From Ignavibacteriales bacterium (GTDB lineage: Bacteria; Bacteroidota; Ignavibacteria; UBA10030; UBA8401), in NCBI GenBank assembly GCA_026390635.1, contig JAPLFO010000158.1, positions 1-64,000 of the forward strand: DNA of 64,000 bases, given 5' to 3'. The notes below the pieces were generated by a model. The model had not been told where the DNA came from. It saw nothing but the letters and a program-made list of their open reading frames with translations, and ran no database searches. The position numbers were made by a program, and so were the translations under genes. Positions 38,943 to 49,321 of the stretch are shown in pieces; within the stretch, counting starts at the first letter, position 1; the number at the start of each line of letters is the position of its first letter.

Positions 38943-41039
38943 CTATCGGAAGAACATCTCCCGATTATCGACGATATCGGCTTTCTCTTTCAGCTTTTCC
39001 ATCCACTCCATCATCATCCGCTGCTTTTTCTCCTGGAGCATCTGCTGCGTGAGGAGCGGCCGCTGGACAGTGAATGCGGCGGAATCAAACGGTGTCCGGC
39101 CAATGACCTTGATGAGATAGCAGCCGCGCAGTCCTTCGATCGGCTGCGACACCTTGCCGACCGGCAGCGCAAGCGACGCACCAATGAATGCATTGTCACG
39201 TCCGATCATCGGTATCCCGCCGTTTGCAGCGAATTCTCCCGTCGTATCCGCTTCGATCTTTCCATCCGTACCGCGCACGCCGAGCAGACTTGCGTTATCG
39301 CTCATCGCTGCGCGCTGTTTCGCAACAAGCTCCTTCAGCACCGCCAGTTTGAGTTTGCGGAGCACGCGCGGTTTGAGGTTTTCCTTCACTTCATCATACG
39401 GTCGAACGCCCTCTTTCTTCACTTCCGATACTTTGATGACCGCGTAGCCGCCGGTGACAGGGTAGGCGTCGCTGATCGTATTCAGTTCGTTCTTGAAAGC
39501 AAATTTCGAAACGGATTCGTTGAAGCCGAGTCCCGGAATAAATCCGCCTTTTTGAAATTCCGGCGTCTCGTGAATTTCCAGTTTCAGGCTTTCGGCCTCT
39601 TTTTCAAATTGGCCGCTTTTCGCAATGTAGACAAAGTCCTGCGCATTCTGGGATGCCGCATCTTTCGTCTGACTGCTTGCTTTGATGGAGATATGAATGT
39701 CCGCGACCTTCAATTCGCGGCTATCGCGGCCTTCAACTTTGATCACATGTATTCCAAATTGCGTTTTCACCGGACCGATAATTTCGCCCGGCTTCCCTTT
39801 CATCGCAGCATCTTCGAACGGCTTCACCATGCGTCCTTTGCCGAACCAGCCGATATCGCCACCGCTCACCGCCGCGCCGGGTTCTTGTGAGAACTGCTTC
39901 GCAAGCGACGCAAAGTCCTCACCCTTCTTCGCCCTCGCCATAATCTCTTTGGCTTTCGCGATAACTTCCTCTTCCCTGCCTCCCGCCGGAATGTTTAGAA
40001 GAATATGCCGGGCCCGGATGCTCGTTTGATCACTCTTTTTCTCTTCGAGAATTTTTGACAGATGGTAGCCGTCTTTATCAAGTATCGGTCCGACAAAATC
40101 ACCGATCGTTGCAGCAAACAATGCTTTTTCGCGTTCCGGATTCATCGAACCATGCTTCACCGTGACCGGATCGACCGATGACTCCGAGAATTTTTTCTGC
40201 ACATCGGTGAAATCCAATCCGGCCTTTGCCTGGCTCAACGCCTGCATCATATCCGTCCGCACATCCTGCGTGTCTTTTGCCGTTGCCTGATCATAGAAGA
40301 GAACATACTTCAGCTTGCGGGTGGCTTTCGCCTTAAACTCTTCCTGATTGTCATCGTAATACTTGCGCAGGTCATTGTCGGAAACGGTAATCGTCTTTTC
40401 ATCCACAAATTTGTTGGGATCGAAGAATGCGTATTCCGCTTTGACCTTCACCGACATATCGGCAAAACGCTCCTGCACTTCGCCCGGTGAAATCTGGACG
40501 CTCGCAAGCACCATGCTCTGCAGTTTCTCATTCAGGCGCTGCTGACGCAATGCCGTTTCCACCTGAATCCAAATATCTTTGTTGCGCGGATCATTGACGG
40601 CGGATTCGTACGCCGCACGATTGAATTGTCCGGTGGAATCGCGGAATTGTTGGATCAGAAACTCGGGCGGATTTTCTCCGCGCACCCAGTCAACAATTTC
40701 CTGGTTGGAAACGGCGATTCCAGCCTTCTGGCTCACCTTCTCAAAAAGAATCTGAGACACCAGGCTGTTCCACACTTGCTCACGAATCTGTCGCATGGAC
40801 TCATCACTCGGATCCGCACCGGACTCCTTCTTCTGATTTTCCGCCATCCGCTTCACGAGCTCGGAGAACTCGACATATGTAATTTTCTTTCCTTCGATGA
40901 CACCGACGGCATCATGACTCCCGCCACCGCGTCCCGAGTAATTCATTCCCCATTCAAACACAATCGTAATTAGGAAAACGACAACGAGGCCGATTAAAAT
41001 TGTCGGCATGTTATCGCGCATTCTGGTCATGATAGGCAT
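38943..41039 (-). CDS. Membrane-anchored peptidylprolyl isomerase (PpiD/SurA-like)
   Basis: N-terminal TM anchor, SurA-N-like region, parvulin domain (IRARHILLNIPAGGREEEVIAKAKEIMARAKKGEDFASLAKQFSQEPGAAVSGGDIGWFGKGRMVKPFEDA). Confidence 0.92.
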   Translation of the reverse strand: MPIMTRMRDNMPTILIGLVVVFLITIVFEWGMNYSGRGGGSHDAVGVIEGKKITYVEFSELVKRMAENQKKESGADPSDESMRQIREQVWNSLVSQILFEKVSQKAGIAVSNQEIVDWVRGENPPEFLIQQFRDSTGQFNRAAYESAVNDPRNKDIWIQVETALRQQRLNEKLQSMVLASVQISPGEVQERFADMSVKVKAEYAFFDPNKFVDEKTITVSDNDLRKYYDDNQEEFKAKATRKLKYVLFYDQATAKDTQDVRTDMMQALSQAKAGLDFTDVQKKFSESSVDPVTVKHGSMNPEREKALFAATIGDFVGPILDKDGYHLSKILEEKKSDQTSIRARHILLNIPAGGREEEVIAKAKEIMARAKKGEDFASLAKQFSQEPGAAVSGGDIGWFGKGRMVKPFEDAAMKGKPGEIIGPVKTQFGIHVIKVEGRDSRELKVADIHISIKASSQTKDAASQNAQDFVYIAKSGQFEKEAESLKLEIHETPEFQKGGFIPGLGFNESVSKFAFKNELNTISDAYPVTGGYAVIKVSEVKKEGVRPYDEVKENLKPRVLRKLKLAVLKELVAKQRAAMSDNASLLGVRGTDGKIEADTTGEFAANGGIPMIGRDNAFIGASLALPVGKVSQPIEGLRGCYLIKVIGRTPFDSAAFTVQRPLLTQQMLQEKKQRMMMEWMEKLKEKADIVDNREMFFR

Positions 41040-41093
41040 GTCAGCTGAATCTCCTTAACTGCAAATGATAGTGTAATACTTCGAAAGTAGGGA

Positions 41094-41122
41094 AATATAA
41101 CCGAATTTGGCTTGAAATGCAA
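41094..41122 (-). promoter_or_regulatory. sigma70-like promoter TTGCAT-N17-TATATT
   Basis: Minus strand -35 41117-41122, -10 41094-41099; upstream of the PpiD-like gene. Confidence 0.45.
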
Positions 41123-41213
41123 AGGGTTTTCACGGCGGCGCAATTATTAACATGTTCTTCATGTACCAATGACTTCGTGGCAAAGGTTTTTGGACACTGC
41201 GCAACAGTCGCTC

Positions 41214-42104
41214 TCAAGATCGTTTTGTTGACTCGATTGCCGCTTTCAGCGTATTTTGGAGGAGAAGAGCGATTGTCATCAATCCAACGCCTCCGGGCAC
41301 CGGCGTGATAGCGCTCGTCAAAGGCGCAACAGCGTCAAAATCCACATCGCCGACCATCCGATTGCCTGATGGCGTTGTGGAATCGTGGATCCGGTTCATT
41401 CCCACATCGATCACGACACATCCCGGTTTTACCATGTCCGCTGTAATTGCACGCGGCTTGCCGATCGCCGCAATCAGGATGTCCGCCTGCTTCGTATAAA
41501 GTGAAATATCCGGCGCTCCCGTGTGCACCACCGTCACGACGGCATTGGCCCACGGCTGCTTCTGTATCAAGAGCGCCGCAATCGGCTTGCCGACGATATT
41601 GCTGCGACCGACCACCACGACATGCTTGCCGGATGTCTGAATCGACCATCGCTTTAACAATTCAATGATTCCCGCCGGCGTGCAAGGCACGAGAGCATCC
41701 AGTCCGATCATTAGTTTTCCCACATTCACCGGATGAAAACCGTCAACATCTTTTTCCGGCAGAATCGTTTCGATCACCTTCTGCTCGTCCAGATGACGTG
41801 GCAGCGGCATTTGCACAAGAATTCCATGAATCCGCACGTCACCGTTGTACTTCCTGACGAGCGCAATCAATTCCTGCTGCTGCGTTGAGGCCGGAAGGCG
41901 GTCGGTAACGGAGTAGAAACCGGTTTCCCGACATGCTTTTTCCTTGCTCTTCACATACGAGTGGGACGCCGGGTCGTCGCCGATCAAAATAACGGCAAGT
42001 CCAGGTACGATTCCGGTTTCCTGCTTCAGAAGTGCAGCTCGCGCTGCTACCTCCGCTCTGATTTCAAGTGAGGTTTTTCTGCCATCAATGATGATCGTAG
42101 CCAT
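41214..42104 (-). CDS. folD: Bifunctional methylenetetrahydrofolate dehydrogenase/cyclohydrolase
   Basis: SYVKSKEKAC, GILVQMPLPRHLDEQKVIETILPEKDVDGFHPVNVG, VVVGRSNIVGKPIA, PVPGGVGLMTIALLLQNT. Confidence 0.97.
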   Translation of the reverse strand: MATIIIDGRKTSLEIRAEVAARAALLKQETGIVPGLAVILIGDDPASHSYVKSKEKACRETGFYSVTDRLPASTQQQELIALVRKYNGDVRIHGILVQMPLPRHLDEQKVIETILPEKDVDGFHPVNVGKLMIGLDALVPCTPAGIIELLKRWSIQTSGKHVVVVGRSNIVGKPIAALLIQKQPWANAVVTVVHTGAPDISLYTKQADILIAAIGKPRAITADMVKPGCVVIDVGMNRIHDSTTPSGNRMVGDVDFDAVAPLTSAITPVPGGVGLMTIALLLQNTLKAAIESTKRS

Positions 42105-42112
42105 GGGATCAA

Positions 42113-42937
42113 TTAGAATTTTGGGAATATCAATTGTTCGATGCTTGCTGCAAGGCCGGTTTCCGAATCTGCGGAAATGAGTATGGCGGAAAAGTGAACA
42201 TCGTTGCTGGCTGTTTCATACTTGAACGGGGTTTGTTTCAGAAACCGCTGCAGCGCCTGATCTTTTTTCATTCCGATGACCGAGTCATACGGACCAGTCA
42301 TACCGGTATCGGTGATATAGGCTGTACCCCGCGAAAGGACACGGGCATCGGCTGTCGGAATGTGCGTATGAGTGCCTATCAACGCAGTGGCCCGCCCGTC
42401 GAGATACCATCCCATGGCCGCCTTTTCTGCGGTTGCTTCGGCGTGAAAATCGATGAGCACGAGTTTGGTCTGTTCATTGATTTTCGACAGTGCCCAATCG
42501 ATCGTCCGGAAGGGATCGTCCAGGGGCTGCATATATGTTCGTCCCTGAGCATTGATGACTCCGATCTTCCCCTTTTCCCCAAGATCGTAGATCACAAATC
42601 CATTTCCGCCATTGTCCCGCGGATAGTTGATCGGCCGGAGAATATTCCGGTTGCCCCCGAGAACTTTTCTGGAATCCCAACGGTCCCAGACGTGGTTGCC
42701 GGTTGTGATGACGTGAATGCCCAAGTCAAAAAGCTTCTTCGCGTCTTCTTCTGAAATTCCCTTGCCATCCGTCAGATTTTCGCCATTCGCGATACAGAAA
42801 TCAACATGATGCTTCTCCAGAACTCCCTTCAGAATTGCTGTTGTGAGTTCAAGACCCGGAGCTCCGATGATGTCGCCAATGAAGAGAATATTGAGCTTGC
42901 CAGCCAAGGTGTGCCTTTCCAAGAAATGTGTTTTCAA
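42113..42937 (-). CDS. TIGR00282-type metallophosphoesterase (YmdB-like)
   Basis: ILFIGDIIGAPG, NGENLTDGKGI, TTGNHVWD, DFHAEATAEKAAMGWYLDGRATALIGTHTHIPTAD. Confidence 0.93.
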   Translation of the reverse strand: MKTHFLERHTLAGKLNILFIGDIIGAPGLELTTAILKGVLEKHHVDFCIANGENLTDGKGISEEDAKKLFDLGIHVITTGNHVWDRWDSRKVLGGNRNILRPINYPRDNGGNGFVIYDLGEKGKIGVINAQGRTYMQPLDDPFRTIDWALSKINEQTKLVLIDFHAEATAEKAAMGWYLDGRATALIGTHTHIPTADARVLSRGTAYITDTGMTGPYDSVIGMKKDQALQRFLKQTPFKYETASNDVHFSAILISADSETGLAASIEQLIFPKF

Positions 42938-42974
42938 TATATGCTAAATATCAATGAAATAAAAGGAGTATTGC

Positions 42975-43003
42975 TTGACTTTCAAAAACTCGTTTAATAC
43001 ATT
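42975..43003 (+). promoter_or_regulatory. sigma70-like promoter TTGACT-N17-TACATT
   Basis: -35 42975-42980, -10 42998-43003; upstream of 43079 gene. Confidence 0.55.
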
Positions 43004-43078
43004 AGTTTAACTTATGCTGAATTCGTCTATTACGCGCTCACAAAATCCAATCTCCGCGAACTCATTATTGGAGGTCGT

Positions 43079-43885
43079 ATGATTTTCTCCTCTGTCAAGT
43101 CCGAGGTTTCGTCGTACCGCTTGGTCATTGGTTTCCTCTCTATTGCTTTGATGACTGCTTTGGCAGGTTGTCAGAGCTCCGGTGAATCGTATGACGCGGA
43201 GGAAGCAACGAATGAAAGTACAGACATGGTTGCAGATACCACGCGAGTGGATACGACCGCCGTCGACGCAACCACCATCCAGGCACCGCAAGTGACTGAA
43301 GCGGAAAAAATGCAGGAGCAGATGCGTAAGGAGATGGAAGATCTCAAGACAGAGAATATTGCACTGCGCCAGAAGGCATCTGCAATGGAGAAGAAGAATC
43401 GCGAGCTGATGGCAAAAGTATCCGATCTGGAAGCAGCTCAAACGGCATCGCAGGAACAGATGGCGAAAGCAAAGACCGCGCCTGTTGTGCGAACCACGAA
43501 GGCTGTCGGCGAGAAGGCAACAGCCCGGCAAATTGCGCAGTATGACAAAGCGGTTGCTCTCGCCAAAAAGAACAAATTCCAGGATTGCATTGCGAAAATG
43601 CAGGCAGTTCTGGATGCCGGCATTGGCGCAGACTACGTCGGCAACGCATATTATTGGATGGGACTCTGCCACTTCGGAATGACCGACTACAAGGCTGCCG
43701 CCGATCAATTCAGAGAAGTATTGAACCAGCCGGCCTCTCAGAAAAAAGAAGCCGCACAGTACATGCTTTGGAAGGCGCTGCGCAAAAGCGGAAATACCAG
43801 CGCCGCACTGGCCGAAGCTAGAAAGTTGATGGACGAGTATCCGAAAAGTCAGTATGCTAGGGAAGTAAAAGCATCAATGAAGTGA
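43079..43885 (+). CDS. Lipoprotein with coiled coil and C-terminal TPRs (YbgF/CpoB-like)
   Basis: Lipobox ALAGCQSS; coiled-coil EKMQEQMRKEMEDLKTENIALRQKASAMEKK; TPR NAYYWMGLCHFGMTDYKAAADQFREVL. Confidence 0.8.
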   Translation: MIFSSVKSEVSSYRLVIGFLSIALMTALAGCQSSGESYDAEEATNESTDMVADTTRVDTTAVDATTIQAPQVTEAEKMQEQMRKEMEDLKTENIALRQKASAMEKKNRELMAKVSDLEAAQTASQEQMAKAKTAPVVRTTKAVGEKATARQIAQYDKAVALAKKNKFQDCIAKMQAVLDAGIGADYVGNAYYWMGLCHFGMTDYKAAADQFREVLNQPASQKKEAAQYMLWKALRKSGNTSAALAEARKLMDEYPKSQYAREVKASMK

Positions 43886-43903
43886 GATTTCTCTGAAGTC
43901 AAC

Positions 43904-43939
43904 AAAGCCATCTTCGAATTCAGAAGATGGCTTTTTCTT
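43904..43939 (+). terminator. Rho-independent terminator
   Basis: AAAGCCATCTTC-gaattca-GAAGATGGCTTTTTCTT. Confidence 0.92.
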
Positions 43940-44089
43940 GTACCCGTGTCAATCTCTGGCGAGTCCCTTTCATTCCCGCATCACGAAGAGATTCCTCTGG
44001 GCAGACCAGATCGGGCATTGAGGTCACCATGGCAAACGGCTGTGCCGGTGGAGAGAGAAGTGCAGCCGTCGGGCTCATGCAGCAGAGAT

Positions 44090-44659
44090 CTATTGAAACT
44101 TCATCACACCTGCTACATCGGTGACATCAAATTCACTTTCAAGTTTATCGAGAAACTTAATGAGTACCTGTGCCGTCGTGTACGCATCACCCGCGGCACG
44201 ATGGCGCTGATGATTGCGGATCCCCATCGCCTGGGCGAGCGGCCCAAGAGATTTGCTCGGAAGCCGTGGCATCAGTCGCCGTGCAAGCTTGCATGTGCAC
44301 ACAACGAGATTATTCATCACCTGGAGATTTCCGCGGGAAAGCGTTGCATTGACAAATCCGCGATCGAACGGCGCATTGTGCGCTGTGAAGATATCGTCAC
44401 CGAGAAATTCCGAAATCAGCGGTGCCACCTCGGCGGATGTCGGCGCACCGGCGATCATTTCGTCGTCGATGCCTGTCAGAAGCGTAATGTTGTACGGGAT
44501 CGACATTTCGGGATTGACCAGCGATACGAATTCGTCGAAAATGAGTCCGTTGCGGACCTTGATCATCGCAATCTCGGTAATTCCTCCCTCGCGCGGGGAC
44601 ATCCCGGTGGTTTCAACGTCGACCACGACAAACGTCGCGGCATGGAGCGGCATGTTCAT
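44090..44659 (-). CDS. 3'-5' exonuclease, DnaQ/PolC epsilon-like
   Basis: [47 protein letters not shown]. Confidence 0.92.
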   Translation of the reverse strand: MNMPLHAATFVVVDVETTGMSPREGGITEIAMIKVRNGLIFDEFVSLVNPEMSIPYNITLLTGIDDEMIAGAPTSAEVAPLISEFLGDDIFTAHNAPFDRGFVNATLSRGNLQVMNNLVVCTCKLARRLMPRLPSKSLGPLAQAMGIRNHQRHRAAGDAYTTAQVLIKFLDKLESEFDVTDVAGVMKFQ

Positions 44660-45660
44660 TGCTTTCCTGTGAGGAATGCTTCGCAGATCGTCACATCCTC
44701 TTTGCTGCCGATAAAAAACGGCGTGCGCTGATGAAGGGATGCAGGGATCACGTCCAGAATCCGTCTCGTACCGTCGATCGCGCGGCCGCCAGCCTGCTCT
44801 GCGAGCAGCGCCAGCGGGTTCGCTTCGTACATCAACCTCAGCTTGCCATTGCGATTTCGGGAATCACCGGGGTACAAAAAGATTCCTCCGTAGAGCAGTG
44901 TCCGATGAAAATCGGCGACGAGTGAACCGATATATCGTCCGGAGTATGGCCGACTGGTATCATTGTCTTCTTCCTGCAGATACTTGATATATTTCTTGAC
45001 GCCGTCATCCCAATAGCGGTAGTTCCCTTCATTCACGCTGTAGATCTTTCCCCGTTTTGGAATCCTGATATCTTCATGCGATAGGAGGAACTCACCGATG
45101 CTTGGATCCAGCGTGAAGCCGTGCACCCCGTCGCCGGTGGTGTACACGAGCATCGTGCTCGATCCATAGACGACATAGCCCGCTGCAATCTGTTTGTAGC
45201 CGGGCTGCATACAATCGGCGAGAGTCCCCGGTCCATTTAGTGACAGGCGCCGATAGATGGAGAAAATTGTCCCTATGCTGACATTTGCGTCTATATTGGA
45301 GGAACCATCGAGCGGATCGTAGAGCAGAACATATTTTCCCCGCGGATAGATCTCGGGAATCTGGAGCACATCGACATTTTCTTCAGACGCCATGACGCTC
45401 AGGTGGCCGACGTGATCCATTGCCTTGAAGATCGTTTTGTCGGCAAAAATGTCCAGCTTTTTTACCGCTTCGCCGTGTACATTCTCATTCCCGGTGAGTC
45501 CGAGAATATTGACAAGGCCGGCTTTGCTGACCTCGCGCCAGATGATCTTGATGGCCAGCGTGAGATCCCGCAGCACAGCCGAAAAATTTCCCGTCGCACC
45601 GGGGTGCTTGCGCTCGTTTTCAATAATATGACGCTCGAGGGTAATGACATTGCTGGACAT
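44656..45660 (-). CDS. fbp: Class I fructose-1,6-bisphosphatase
   Basis: [63 protein letters not shown]; start refined to [11 protein letters not shown]. Confidence 0.96.
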   Translation of the reverse strand: MSSNVITLERHIIENERKHPGATGNFSAVLRDLTLAIKIIWREVSKAGLVNILGLTGNENVHGEAVKKLDIFADKTIFKAMDHVGHLSVMASEENVDVLQIPEIYPRGKYVLLYDPLDGSSNIDANVSIGTIFSIYRRLSLNGPGTLADCMQPGYKQIAAGYVVYGSSTMLVYTTGDGVHGFTLDPSIGEFLLSHEDIRIPKRGKIYSVNEGNYRYWDDGVKKYIKYLQEEDNDTSRPYSGRYIGSLVADFHRTLLYGGIFLYPGDSRNRNGKLRLMYEANPLALLAEQAGGRAIDGTRRILDVIPASLHQRTPFFIGSKEDVTICEAFLTGKQ

Positions 45661-45772
45661 GGGGTGCTCCAGAAGTTGGTGGAGAACGGCCTTTCCGGAG
45701 AAAGATCCGGCGTGCTCAGAACAACAGACGGGCACCGCCTGCCGACTGCGCCCGGTGAAGATCATTTGAAGA

Positions 45773-47554
45773 CTATACGATTCTTGTCAGCATTTCCTGC
45801 TCTTTGTACTGGAGCTGATAGAGCGTGAAGTAAATGCCTTTTGACGCGAGCAGTTCCTGATGATTTCCGCTTTCCCGGATCTCACCCTTATGCATCACAA
45901 TAATCTTGTCTGCGCTTTGGATGGTGGAAAGCCGGTGCGCTATCACGATGGATGTTCTGCCCTTCAGCAGCTTCTTAATTGCGTGCTGGATTAATTGTTC
46001 CGTTTCTGTATCGACACTCGATGTTGCTTCATCCAGAATCAGAATGCGCGGATGAAATGCAAGCGCACGGGCGAACGACAGCAGTTGCTTCTGCCCGACG
46101 GAGAGCGTCGCGCCACGTTCCTTCACTTCCTCGTCATAGCCATGGGGCAGGGATTCGATAAAACGGTCAACACCGACGGACTTTGCAGCATTTTTGATTT
46201 CCTCCATCGGGATGTCGTCTCGGCCGAGATTGATATTCGTCTTGATATCGCCGGAGAACAGGAATACATCCTGCAGCACGACAGCAATGTGTGCACGGAG
46301 GTCACGGCTTTCTATCTGCCGGATATCGATATCATCCAGCAGAATTGTTCCGCGCTGAATTTCATAGAATCGCGACAGAAGGCTGATGATGGTCGTCTTC
46401 CCCGCACCGGTATGTCCGACAAACGCCACGGTCTGTCCCGGTTCAATCACAAAGGAAATATCCTTCAACACCCAATGGACATCGTCATACGCAAACCAGA
46501 CATTGCGGAATTCAATTTTTCCGCGAATGACGGCTGGACGCTGCGGTGCCTCGGGTTCGGCAATCATCGTCTTGTCGTCCAGCAATGTGAAGATCCGCTC
46601 GGAGGATGCCATCGCCGTCTGCATAATGTTGTATTTTTCAGAAAGATCACGAATGGGACGCCAGAACATTTCATTGAACTGCAGGAACGCCATGACCGTA
46701 CCGATGGTGACGCGTCCGTCGAGCGCATTGCCGCCGGCATACCAGATGATCAGTCCGACCGCGACGGCCCCGATGACATCCACCCCGGGGTAGAACACCG
46801 CATAATAAAACACCGACCGTATGTTCGCGTCCCGGTGGGCACCGTTCAGCTCTTCGAATTTCTTGTACGATTTCTCTTCCCGTCCGAAGATCTGGTCGAC
46901 GATCATGCCGGTGACATGTTCCTGCATGAACGAATTGATGCGTGCGACTTGCGTCCGTACATCACGGTACGCCTCGCGCGCTTTCTTGCGAAACAAAAAC
47001 GTGCCGTAGAAGAGAATCGGCAGCACACTGAGAGAGAGAATCGCAAGCTGCCAGTTCATCGAGAACATAAACCACACGATGCCGATGATCATGAACACAT
47101 CACTGAACACCATCACGATGCCGGACGAAAACATTTCGTTCAGCACCTCCACGTCGTTCGTCACGCGTGTGATCATCCGCCCGATTGGATTGCGGTCATA
47201 GAACTTGAGCGACAGACGCTGGAGGTGACGAAATATCTCCATCCGTAAATCGAAGATGGCCCGCTGCCCTATCCATTGTGTCAGATAGGCATTGAAATAC
47301 TGAACGACCCCGCGCAGAATCAGGACACCGAGAAACATCGAGACGGTGATGAGCAGCCCGCGGGCATCCCCATTCTTGATGTTGACATCAACTGCGATCT
47401 TTGTGAAATACGGACGGACCGCTTCCAGTCCGGAGATGACCACGCTCGACCCAACCGCCAGAGCCACATACCATCGATACGGCGCCAGGGAACGGATCAA
47501 CCGCTTCATCAAGGTGCCGTCGTACGCTTTTCCGAGTTTTTCTTCTTCGTGCAT
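45773..47554 (-). CDS. ABC transporter permease/ATP-binding protein (exporter half, catalytic Walker B Glu)
   Basis: TM domain plus [19 protein letters not shown] signature, [13 protein letters not shown]. Confidence 0.95.
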   Translation of the reverse strand: MHEEEKLGKAYDGTLMKRLIRSLAPYRWYVALAVGSSVVISGLEAVRPYFTKIAVDVNIKNGDARGLLITVSMFLGVLILRGVVQYFNAYLTQWIGQRAIFDLRMEIFRHLQRLSLKFYDRNPIGRMITRVTNDVEVLNEMFSSGIVMVFSDVFMIIGIVWFMFSMNWQLAILSLSVLPILFYGTFLFRKKAREAYRDVRTQVARINSFMQEHVTGMIVDQIFGREEKSYKKFEELNGAHRDANIRSVFYYAVFYPGVDVIGAVAVGLIIWYAGGNALDGRVTIGTVMAFLQFNEMFWRPIRDLSEKYNIMQTAMASSERIFTLLDDKTMIAEPEAPQRPAVIRGKIEFRNVWFAYDDVHWVLKDISFVIEPGQTVAFVGHTGAGKTTIISLLSRFYEIQRGTILLDDIDIRQIESRDLRAHIAVVLQDVFLFSGDIKTNINLGRDDIPMEEIKNAAKSVGVDRFIESLPHGYDEEVKERGATLSVGQKQLLSFARALAFHPRILILDEATSSVDTETEQLIQHAIKKLLKGRTSIVIAHRLSTIQSADKIIVMHKGEIRESGNHQELLASKGIYFTLYQLQYKEQEMLTRIV

Positions 47555-49317
47555 CAGGCCAGGCTCTCCAATTGCTGTTCCAAGAGCTGCTTTTCATGCA
47601 GCGCCGCATAAATCCCCCCGAGAGCGACCAACTCGTCGTGTGTGCCGCGCTCAACAATTGTGCCCCGATCCATCACAACAATAAGATCTGCATTCTTCAC
47701 CGTTGAGATACGGTGGCTGATAATGATGCTTGTCCGGTCTTCCATCACACGATGCAGACGGCGAAGGATTTCTTCTTCGGTGTACGTATCAACTGCCGAA
47801 AGAGCATCGTCCAGGATCAGAATCTTCGGCTGCCGCAGCACAGCGCGCGCAATACTCGTCCGCTGTTTCTGACCGCCGGACAATGTAATGCCACGCTCAC
47901 CGAGCATCGTGTCGAATTGTTGGGGAAAATCAGAGACGTCTTTGCCAAGCTGCGAGATTTCCGCGGCCTCGTGAATCCGGTCGCTCGACGTCCCGTCGGT
48001 CCCATAGCTGATATTCTCAAAGATGGATTCGGAAAAGAGAAAGGTTTCCTGCAGCACATAGCCGATATTCTTCCGAAGAACGCGGATGGGGATCTCTCTG
48101 ATGTCCACTCCGTCGATCAATAGTTCACCGCCGGTGATATCGTACAATCGCGGAAGGAGATTGACCAGCGTTGTTTTGCCGGAACCGGTATATCCCACCA
48201 CCGCAAGAGTTGTTCCAGGAGCAATCGAAAGATTGATATTCGTCAATGCCGGAGCGGCTGCGCCCTTATGCGTGAACGAGACATTCCGGAATTCAATCGC
48301 ACCCTTGATGCTCTCCATCGATTGTCTGGTTTTTTCGTTGTCCTCAACATCGGGAATTGTATCAAAAATCTTTCCGAGACGTTCCATCGAGGCTGCGCCC
48401 TGCTGGATAATATTGGTGACCCATCCGAAGGCGATCATCGGCCAGATTAACATCGATAAGTACGCCAGGAACGCGGTTAACGTTCCGATGGTAATCTTTC
48501 CCTCTATCACCTGAACGCCGCCGACGTAGACGGTGATCACAAGAGACAATCCGACCAGAAGGAACATCAGCGGCCACATCACCGACTGGGCTTTTGCGAG
48601 CACCAGATTTTTCTTCAAATAGTCCCAGCTCATCGTGTGAAACAATCCGGTCTCGTACTCCTCGCGCACGTAGGATTTGACAACGCGAATGCCGGAAAGA
48701 TTTTCCTGCGCACGCGTGGTCAGCAGCGAATACTGCTGCTGACGTTTTTCAAATTTCTCGTGAATGATTTTTCCGAGGCGATACACGGCAATGGAGACGA
48801 GCGGCAGCGGCAGCAGCGCCACCAGCGCCAGCGACCAATCCTTCACCAGCATGAGTGTCAATACCATCATGAGCGTCATCAACGTATCCACCGGGTACAT
48901 GATACCGGGCCCAAGCACGTTCCGCACCGCGCTGATGTCGTTGGTCGCATGCGCCATCAGATCGCCCGTCGACGTGTTCTGGAAGTAGGAAAGAGATAGC
49001 TTCTGGATGTGCGCGAGAAAATCGTTGCGGAGGTCAAACTCGATTTTGCGGGATGTGACAATGATCGTCTGCCGTGTCAGAAACGTCATCACCCCGGCGA
49101 CAGCGGTAAACCCGACTATCAGCAGAGCATCCATCGCCAGGTCGGACGCCTGCAGCGTGTGTTTCGTGAGTCCATTCTTGATGGAATCGATTGCATTCCC
49201 GACGAGAAGAGGCGTCACAACAGTAAATAGATTGCTGATAACAACAGTGACGACGCCCCAGAGGAGCGTCGTCTTATACCGGACCAGATATGGACGCAAA
49301 CGCAGAAGTGATTTCAT
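47554..49317 (-). CDS. ABC transporter permease/ATP-binding protein (exporter half, degenerate Walker B)
   Basis: GYTGSGKTT, LSGGQKQ, ILILDDALSAVDT; stop/start overlap with next gene. Confidence 0.95.
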   Translation of the reverse strand: MKSLLRLRPYLVRYKTTLLWGVVTVVISNLFTVVTPLLVGNAIDSIKNGLTKHTLQASDLAMDALLIVGFTAVAGVMTFLTRQTIIVTSRKIEFDLRNDFLAHIQKLSLSYFQNTSTGDLMAHATNDISAVRNVLGPGIMYPVDTLMTLMMVLTLMLVKDWSLALVALLPLPLVSIAVYRLGKIIHEKFEKRQQQYSLLTTRAQENLSGIRVVKSYVREEYETGLFHTMSWDYLKKNLVLAKAQSVMWPLMFLLVGLSLVITVYVGGVQVIEGKITIGTLTAFLAYLSMLIWPMIAFGWVTNIIQQGAASMERLGKIFDTIPDVEDNEKTRQSMESIKGAIEFRNVSFTHKGAAAPALTNINLSIAPGTTLAVVGYTGSGKTTLVNLLPRLYDITGGELLIDGVDIREIPIRVLRKNIGYVLQETFLFSESIFENISYGTDGTSSDRIHEAAEISQLGKDVSDFPQQFDTMLGERGITLSGGQKQRTSIARAVLRQPKILILDDALSAVDTYTEEEILRRLHRVMEDRTSIIISHRISTVKNADLIVVMDRGTIVERGTHDELVALGGIYAALHEKQLLEQQLESLA

Positions 49318-49321
49318 TCCA

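Noticed and set aside
38928-39890. 320-aa plus-strand ORF
   Set aside because: Antisense to the parvulin-type foldase; no domain signal.
45995-47248. 417-aa plus-strand ORF
   Set aside because: Antisense to an ABC exporter with intact Walker motifs; His/Arg-rich shadow frame.
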